A stretch of 64,000 nt of DNA from Pestalotiopsis fici W106-1. Lineage: Eukaryota; Ascomycota; Sordariomycetes; Amphisphaeriales; Sporocadaceae. The stretch lies in the NCBI RefSeq assembly GCF_000516985.1, contig NW_006917097.1, positions 1,984,001-2,048,000 of the forward strand, read 5' to 3'. This document shows, piece by piece, positions 57,856-64,000 of this stretch. The notes beneath the pieces were generated by a model, which had not been told where the DNA came from, made no database searches, and saw nothing but the letters and a program-made list of their open reading frames with translations. Each line of letters starts with the position of its first letter. Position 1 is the first letter of the stretch. A program made the translations under genes and the position numbers.

Positions 57856-60800
57856 TAGGAATAATGGTGTTGGTTGTTGCGAATTCAGACCAGGTGTCCA
57901 AATGATATCTCAGGCGAAACCTGATGAAAAAAGAAAGAAAAAATCGACAATGAAGCTAAAGCTTTGTCGAAGTGCTAGAATCGACCCGTTGATGCCCGGA
58001 ATAAGATGGGATTATTGGCAAGTGGTAAAAGGGTATTGAAGACCAGTGTCGTGAATCAGACACGGGCGTCTCGGGCCAGCCAACCCAGTGGCACCAATGC
58101 AAACGTCAATGGCTCTCCGGATTTGATCTGGAAGAGAGCAGGATGACGTCCTGCTAGAGGTACAATGGGTACGCAATCACAATAGACAAGTGAGTAGAGT
58201 CAAAAGAAGAAGAAACCGTCGTCCTCAAAAGATTTCCAAGGGTCTCACAGTGTATGATGCAGAAGACAGAGTGTTGAGTGGTGGACAGGCACGAGTGGAT
58301 AAGAAGGTGGCGGCGTTTTCGGCCTGGTTTTGTTCGAGTCTTTCTGCCTGAGCCTTTAACCCTACGCCCCTGTTGTGACTAGCAGGTGTGGTTCTGAGCG
58401 AAAGATCTGGACAGCGTGGACTGAAACTGGAAACCAGAAAAAAAAGGGCAGGTTTGGTAGCGGGCAAGTTTTTTGCAATACTGGGCGCTGATGGACAGAG
58501 GGAAGCTGAGAGAGGGGGGCAGAAGAATTGGAAACAGACCCTTTTTCGGATTTGTAAGCGTCGTCTGGTGCAGGCACTTTGTGATATTTCGCGAGAAGAG
58601 TCAAGAGGTGGCAGGGCGTTCGGCCACTCGCCGTCGCCGGCCTAACGCTTCTAGCCTACAGAAGGCACTCGGGCTCCCCTGCCATTGGCTGTCCAAAAAA
58701 ACTGATCACGGTGAAATTTGATAGTATCACACCCTCTCTGTTTATGGATAGACCCTTGTATCTTTCTTCTTTCCCCTGCGCTACAGCTACCATATCTACA
58801 TTGCCCCTCATTTTCGCGAAACAACCCGTCCATCGTTTGCGCCCTTCGACCAATTCTTAACTTGTCCTTGCTGGTCTGGCAACAGGCCGCTGCCTCATCT
58901 ACCGCGGCAAATGTCTTCTTCTATACTCTGTAGTGCTGTTTTGGGAAGATTTCTAGCTTTTCCCATCCTTGGCTGTGCATGGGTAGACCAAGCTTCTTCT
59001 CTGCCCTTCTGCCCTAAACCACGGCAGCAGACGGCCCCAGTCCAGTCTTGCCAGTTTTACGCTCATGGCCCTTCGTAGCGTAGGCCTAGAGAGAGTCATC
59101 GCCGGTGATCACGCCCATCATCCGTAGGGGATCCAATCCTGCGACCAAAGGCCCTCAAGCCCTTGTCAATGTAAGAATGTTCTGTATGATGTATGCAAGG
59201 AACGCGGGTGGGCCGGGCAAGTGATGAGTGTGAGATGCCAGTGGCTCTTCATCCACGGGAATATGTTCAACTCAGCAGACTCCTGCCTCTCAGCCATAAT
59301 AACCATGGGCATCTGACTCCGACTCTGTCTGACTCTTATCGCGAGACCCGCATGTCCACTGGATACGTACTCCAATGACCTGGTACCTATCGTGCTATCT
59401 ACCCTCAGACGGGGCGTGGAATGTGAATTTGGCCGGCGGTGGCATGACGATCATCTAGAACTCAGTTTCGGGGCTAAGAGCAATGTAAACCCCGACACCG
59501 TAGTATACTGTACTGATGCAACCCACCTGAGCATTCTAATGTTTTATTGGTCTCAGACTCCCAGCACCATGCATTGTGCAAAAGACTCTGAAGCCAATAT
59601 TGTAACGACAAATCTAGAACCAAAGCCTTGCAACAATGTGGCAAACCTTAAACCACTTCCCCCAAAGCAGCTCATTTGCTCCAAAGGTAGGTAGCAGATT
59701 CTCATCGACACAATGTTTCGAAAGCGGCTGTTGGCGCTGCAATTGTCAAGCGACTCTGGAGGAGCATACGTATCTGATATCGTGTTCAGCACTCGATGCG
59801 GACGTTGGTTACCTAGGCATCAGGTATCGATGACACGCGCTTGAGCAGGCTCGTAAGGGTGCTTTCTCTCCATCTGATCTGTACAGTACAGCTGTTGAAG
59901 TAGCAACAGTCTTGTCTGCATATCAGATCGTCGGAGCCATCTTGTTAGGCAACTTAGGTCTGTCGCCATCAATTAGTTAGTGCTTACTTTTTTTTCGCCG
60001 CAGGCTGGAAGGCAAACGAAGCCGTGGGGGCCACGGGGGCTGAAGAGGAGATTGAATCAACGACATTACCATCCAATACTTTGAAAATAATACTCTGAGC
60101 ATGTTCGCTATCAGGATTGCAAAACCCGTTTGATTTGCGGGCTCGGATCGGGACTTGCGGTTACCTCGGACTCGGTAGTGGCCGAGCATGTGTTTGAGTA
60201 TTCCGGGATCTTTACCAGGAATAGGTATATAATACTACATCTCAATATCCATCTTATCAGCCATTTGATTTCACTTATTCAGTCAATTAGCTCGTTCTAG
60301 TGATTCAGTGCAGAATAAATGGTGTCTATTTAGGACTCATGTATATATGTGCCCATTATTAATCGGAAAGATACACGATATAATTTTTACTATAGGTCCT
60401 CTGGCTCCGGATGGCAATTGTCAGATGCGTTCCATGTTACACTTCCTGGATTTGACGTGGTTTCTCGCAGTACCTATGTTGGCGCATGAAGGTGATTCGG
60501 TCTCGTCATATCAGTCCTGCAGCTCGAGATTGTCTTGGTGGTCATCTCAAAATCTACAGTGTGCTTCGATTAATAAACAGCCGAGGACTAAGTTGTTGCT
60601 GCCAGGAATTAGGCTGAATTTGTTAGTATATTATTCTTCAGAATACTTCATGTACTGTGAAATTAATGACAGCAAAGTTTACTATTCCCACTTTTCGACA
60701 TGAAGATGTTGATGATGTCGACAAGAAAAGCAGCTTCAATTATGACATGGAACCCAGTCCATGCCTGTGGAAGTGCTATTTATCAATGTAGTAAATAATG

Positions 60801-61167
60801 TAGCAACAGGTCAATAGCAAGACGGGGGACTGCCCCTCTAGCACCGAGAAGACCCCTGACTTGCGCAGTTCAAAGTTGCCCCGCATTTGGCATGGTTTCG
60901 ACCCGCCTGGCAACCTGGGACAAGCTTCCGGACCAGAGACAGCAGAGGTTGCGTGACAACGATAGGGAGGAGCACCCAGCCAACCAACCATATGAGCCGT
61001 CCTCTGACGTACCTCGCAGCACATCATAATCAACTTCACCTCCTGTTAGTGTAGGTGCATTTGAATCGACGCCGCGCTTTTGCCCCTTTTGACTCCGTCG
61101 CACCACGCGCGACGATAGCAAGATCAACTGAACCTGCGCGCGCTCCCCGTGAGCACAAGCGACGACC
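57856..61167. other. Intergenic, about 3.3 kb, between divergent yap1 and BSD-domain genes
   Basis: Must contain the promoters and leaders of both genes. A dyad AGCAGGA-TGACG-TCCTGCT lies at 58137-58155. The middle part (59-60.9 kb) has only short frames (131 codons at most, 60308-60703) of arbitrary composition. No RNA gene was recognised. Confidence 0.6.
58137..58155. promoter_or_regulatory. 7-bp dyad enclosing TGACGTC, upstream of yap1
   Basis: AGCAGGA and TCCTGCT are exact complements around TGACG; the junction creates TGACGTC, seven of the eight bases of a CRE. It lies about 280-300 bases before the yap1 ATG, where stress-responsive bZIP factors could bind. Motif evidence only. Confidence 0.35.
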
Positions 61168-62515
61168 ATGGATCTTGCCTATGATCAAATTGCCGCCGAT
61201 GCCCTGCCCAAGGACAATGAGCAGGGATCCAACGCCGACAAGGGCGAGCAGAAGCAGCAGCCAACGCTGAATGAGGAGGTCCAGGAGGCTTACAAGGCCA
61301 TTTCAACAAGTGCTTGGGGCACCAAGCTGGGTGGATTCTTTGGGAACGTTGTCAAGCAGGTAAAGAACAACAGGGGGAATGCTTTGTGGCGCATGCGCAA
61401 GTCAACCGACTTCTAACCTTTGTCTGGCAGGGTGAATCCGTATACCGAGAGGCTTCCCAGGAGCTCACTTCCTTGGGTGCCGATGCCGCCCGTGCAGGCA
61501 CGTCCCTGATCAACCGTACTCGATCTCTTTCGCTCGCCAACACCCCTCAGGCGGCTGGGTCCAGCACAGAGAAGGACAAGGATGCCGCCTCTACACCTAC
61601 TGTATCAAAGGATATGACCTCCGATGAGGCAATCAAGGAATCGGAGACGGTCATTTCAAGACTCAAGGCTGAAGCAGCCAAGCGACTCAAGGACATTCAA
61701 AAGGCCGAAGACGCAGCTGATGAAGCTTTGTTGAAATTTGGGGCTAACATCCGCGACTTTCTCAAAGACGCTGTCAAAATTGCGCCACCCACAGCCGGGA
61801 GTGAGGCCCAGGCAGGAAGCACTGTACTGTTCGAGAGCAAGGATGCCAGCGGAAAGAGGGTCATTCACACAAGCAGATATGATGCTCAACTTCACGTCAT
61901 CCACACAACTGCCGACAGCTTCACAAAGGATCCGGCAAGTGCCGAGTTCACCGCCTGGACTAAAGACTTCGATTTGGACGGCAAGACTGAGGATATCAGT
62001 GCAGATCTTGCAAAGTATCCGGAGCTCAGAGCTACCATGGAAAAGCTAGTCCCAAGCACAGTGCCCTACGCCGATTTCTGGAAGAGGTACTATTTCCTGA
62101 GACACAGTGTCGAGGCAGCTGAAGAGAGACGTAGGGAGTTGCTCAAGGGTAAGTGGTTGGAAATACCGTCCTCCTGGTCTTCTATTTTGCACACAATCTA
62201 ATTATGGTCACAGCTGCCGAAGCAGAAGAGGAGGTTGGCTGGGATGAGGACTCAGAGGATGAGGCCGCACCCTCTACAAAGCCTCAGCGACCTGCATCAG
62301 TCGAGTCCTCGACCACTATCCATCCTTCGAAACCTGCCGATCAAGCCACACTTAAGCCTACCGAGCCCCGAAAGTCCCACGATGAGAAGTCGCAGGCAGA
62401 CAGTGATACTAGTTATGATGTCGTTGGTGCTGCGTCCGGAGTTCCCAGTCAGGCACCTAGCAGCCCGAAAGAGGCTCGCAAGGTTGATGATAGCGACGAA
62501 GAGGACTGGGAGTAG
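61168..62515 (+). CDS. BSD-domain protein (Dos2-like)
   Basis: Three exons: 61168..61359, 61431..62148 and 62214..62515, with introns of 71 and 65 nt, giving 403 residues. The N-terminal block [33 protein letters not shown] is typical of fungal BSD proteins. A helical region with possible coiled coil follows ([20 protein letters not shown]). The BSD domain is near 233-293, with paired aromatics in FTAWTKDFD and [13 protein letters not shown]. The C-terminus is Glu/Asp/Ser-rich and ends in DDSDEEDWE. Family knowledge: BSD domains occur in TFIIH p62 and synapse-associated proteins; yeast Dos2, which has this layout, has a poorly defined role linked to ubiquitin and genome stability. Biochemical function is not assigned. 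It converges on TSR2, with 207 bases between the stop codons. Confidence 0.88.
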
Positions 62516-62722
62516 AAGTCAATACTGAACTGCTATGGTACTGATTTTGAGAGCTGGAGTTTTGACGGGCGTTTAGGCCAAGGCACATAGGATGTTGAAA
62601 GGAGTCTTGTAGACAGCTGTCGCACGAAGTCTTGGCCAGGGTTGATATATGTATCTGGCAGGGACATGGATTTCGATATTCCGATCCTTGTTGTTTAGGA
62701 TTATTCTTGAGACTTGTATAAT

Positions 62723-63439
62723 TCACCTCTTCTTGCGAGTGACTGTCGTAAAGCCGTCTTCATCGACTTCGGGCTGTGGTTTCTCCTTGGGTGCGGCGAC
62801 CAGTGCTGGTGCATCGTCCATGTCAACATCTCCGTCGTCGTCGTCCTCATCATCGTCCTCATCCTCCCAATCTGTATCTTGGTCCTGGTCAGGTGCTTGT
62901 TTCATGACAACCTTCTTTCCCTTGCCACTTGACCACTTTTCTCTCAACTTGTCGACCTCGTCAAATTGTCCCTTGGTGCACTGCGTTCTGAGTTGGACAA
63001 TCTGTTCCGCAATCTCGAAACTCGAATCGTCGTCGACATCGACGTTGAACTCGTCGGCCATGATCTGCAATAGTCTCGTCTCGACATCCTCCAGGTACGG
63101 CTCCTCGAGACTCTCGGGGCGCTTCAGGCCCTTGTTTTGTGCCAGCTTGGCTGAGAAATTGGCAATATCGACAAACGAAGGGAAGAGCTCGACCAAAGCA
63201 CCGGCAAACCAATCTCGGACATCCTCGCCAGAATTGTCTGACCAGTTGTTCTGTACGGCGAGAGTAAGAGCCGGCCAGAGATGCAAGGTCAGAGCGACGG
63301 ACTGCTCAAAGTTTTCCTGCTTGAGCTCTGCAAAATTTTTGATCTGTTAGTTCATGTAGACATGCAAATGTATAAGCATAGCAGGTTTAAACAAGCAAAC
63401 TTTTGACGTACCAGGTGAGGGCTCTGTTTGCGATGCCAT
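62723..63439 (-). CDS. tsr2: Pre-rRNA processing protein Tsr2 (eS26 escortin)
   Basis: Two exons on the minus strand: 63439..63412 and 63327..62723; the 84-nt intron (GTACGT...CAG) splits a Glu codon. The product is 210 residues (yeast Tsr2: 205). The first exon encodes MASQTEPSP. The Tsr2 core follows: FEQSVALTLHLWPALTLAVQ, then a Trp/Phe-containing helix (DVRDWFAGALVELF) and the YLEDVETRLLQIMADEFNV block. The C-terminus is a long Asp/Glu run followed by the conserved DGFTTVTRKKR. Family knowledge: Tsr2 carries free eS26 to pre-40S ribosomes and is needed for 20S-to-18S rRNA maturation; the acidic tail shields the basic client. A T17 tract (63486-63502, A17 on the gene strand) lies 47-63 bases before the ATG. 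Confidence 0.95.
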
Positions 63440-64000
63440 TTTGATATTGTTGGTTATTGATTGACCTCGACAAAACCCTTGCAACTTTTTTTTTTTTTTT
63501 TTCCCTCCTCTCTTCTATCTTGCGCCTTGGGCTTTGTCGGAGTTTAGTCGTGGGGTGGTGGAGGGGCAACTAGTGTACTACGAATAGACGTACAAAAGTT
63601 GTGCATGTTCACAGCATTTAATTTACTGCCGCCTGTTACCGCTCAAAGAGAGAATGGCAACGATCTGGTCCACCCTAATAACAGATTGCGCTAGGCCCTT
63701 TGCGTAGCAGGCTGTGAAATGACAATTCCACATCCGTCCTGAACAAATTTCGGTCGTACTGCGAATACTCCAAATGGTCATTTCAACCTAGGAATTCAAA
63801 TAAGAACCAATGTGAGGAGATATGTATTGTTAATTTCTCATGTTCCAAACCCATTCTTGTATAAAGACATCTTGTTCTTTGGGTCAGGGAACGAAAGAGA
63901 GACAGCAGTTCAGAAGGACAAGGATGGAGTGAGAGATCTTTCAATATTGACAAAAGCAGATCTAGACTCTCAGCTAAGGCGCAGGTATTGCAGCAGCGAT
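63440..64000. other. tsr2 promoter and window end
   Basis: Contains the poly-T tract at 63486-63502 (a likely nucleosome-disfavouring promoter element for tsr2) and about 500 bases with no recognisable coding sequence up to the window edge. Confidence 0.6.

Noticed and set aside
60308..60703. 131-codon plus-strand ORF between yap1 and the BSD gene
   Set aside because: AT-rich sequence, arbitrary composition, no domain or intron signals.

Overview
The window is nuclear DNA of a filamentous ascomycete (Pezizomycotina), most likely a sordariomycete close to the Hypocreales. The genes carry many short introns (about 52-216 nt) with GTAAGT-like donors and CTAAC/CTGAC-like branch sites. The proteins are fungal types: a Kin1 kinase with a KA1 end, a membrane-anchored SREBP, Yap1 with a cysteine-rich C-terminus, Utp14, Tsr2, a Kha1-type antiporter and mitoribosomal mL41. 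Intergenic DNA is of ordinary GC content and full of CT-rich tracts and TACCTACC/TACGTA words. The species is not identifiable from the sequence alone. I could support twelve protein-coding genes and no rRNA, tRNA, CRISPR or intact transposon.

Layout. 1-7.5 kb: the 3' part of a KIN1 polarity/cell-wall kinase and a complete SREBP (Sre1/SrbA) sterol/hypoxia regulator, both on +. 7.5-40.5 kb: an unusually empty 33 kb holding only two small genes, both on -: a CIA30-domain protein (12.5-13.5 kb) and a short atypical bZIP factor (18.1-19.0 kb). The 21.5 kb upstream of the bZIP has no recognisable gene. It is not AT-rich and does not look like repeat-induced-point-mutated transposon debris. Its bZIP-proximal part has nine TACGTA palindromes within 1.2 kb. 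A 100-base run of N (9579-9678) is an assembly gap. 40.5-46 kb: a Kha1-like K+/H+ antiporter (+) converging on a nine-exon seven-helix membrane protein (-) that had to be rebuilt by splicing. 49-63.4 kb: a dense housekeeping block with UTP14 (-) diverging from mL41 (+), a CUE-DUF1771-Smr protein (-), YAP1 (-), a BSD-domain protein (+) and TSR2 (-), the last two convergent.

Functional links. UTP14 and TSR2 serve small-subunit ribosome biogenesis, mL41 serves the mitoribosome, and the Smr protein resembles Cue2-type factors of ribosome-associated mRNA decay. SREBP (low oxygen/sterol), YAP1 (oxidants), KIN1 and the antiporter are stress or homeostasis genes. Nothing suggests they form one cluster. 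All exon boundaries were assigned by eye from splice motifs, reading phase and family similarity.

Most interesting leads: (1) the gene-free upstream region of the bZIP with its ACGT-palindrome cluster, a candidate extended or autoregulatory control region; (2) a perfect match to the SREBP recognition motif in the SREBP gene's own upstream region, together with an overlapping upstream ORF; (3) a stop-free, multiple-of-three intron inside the redox-sensing region of YAP1.
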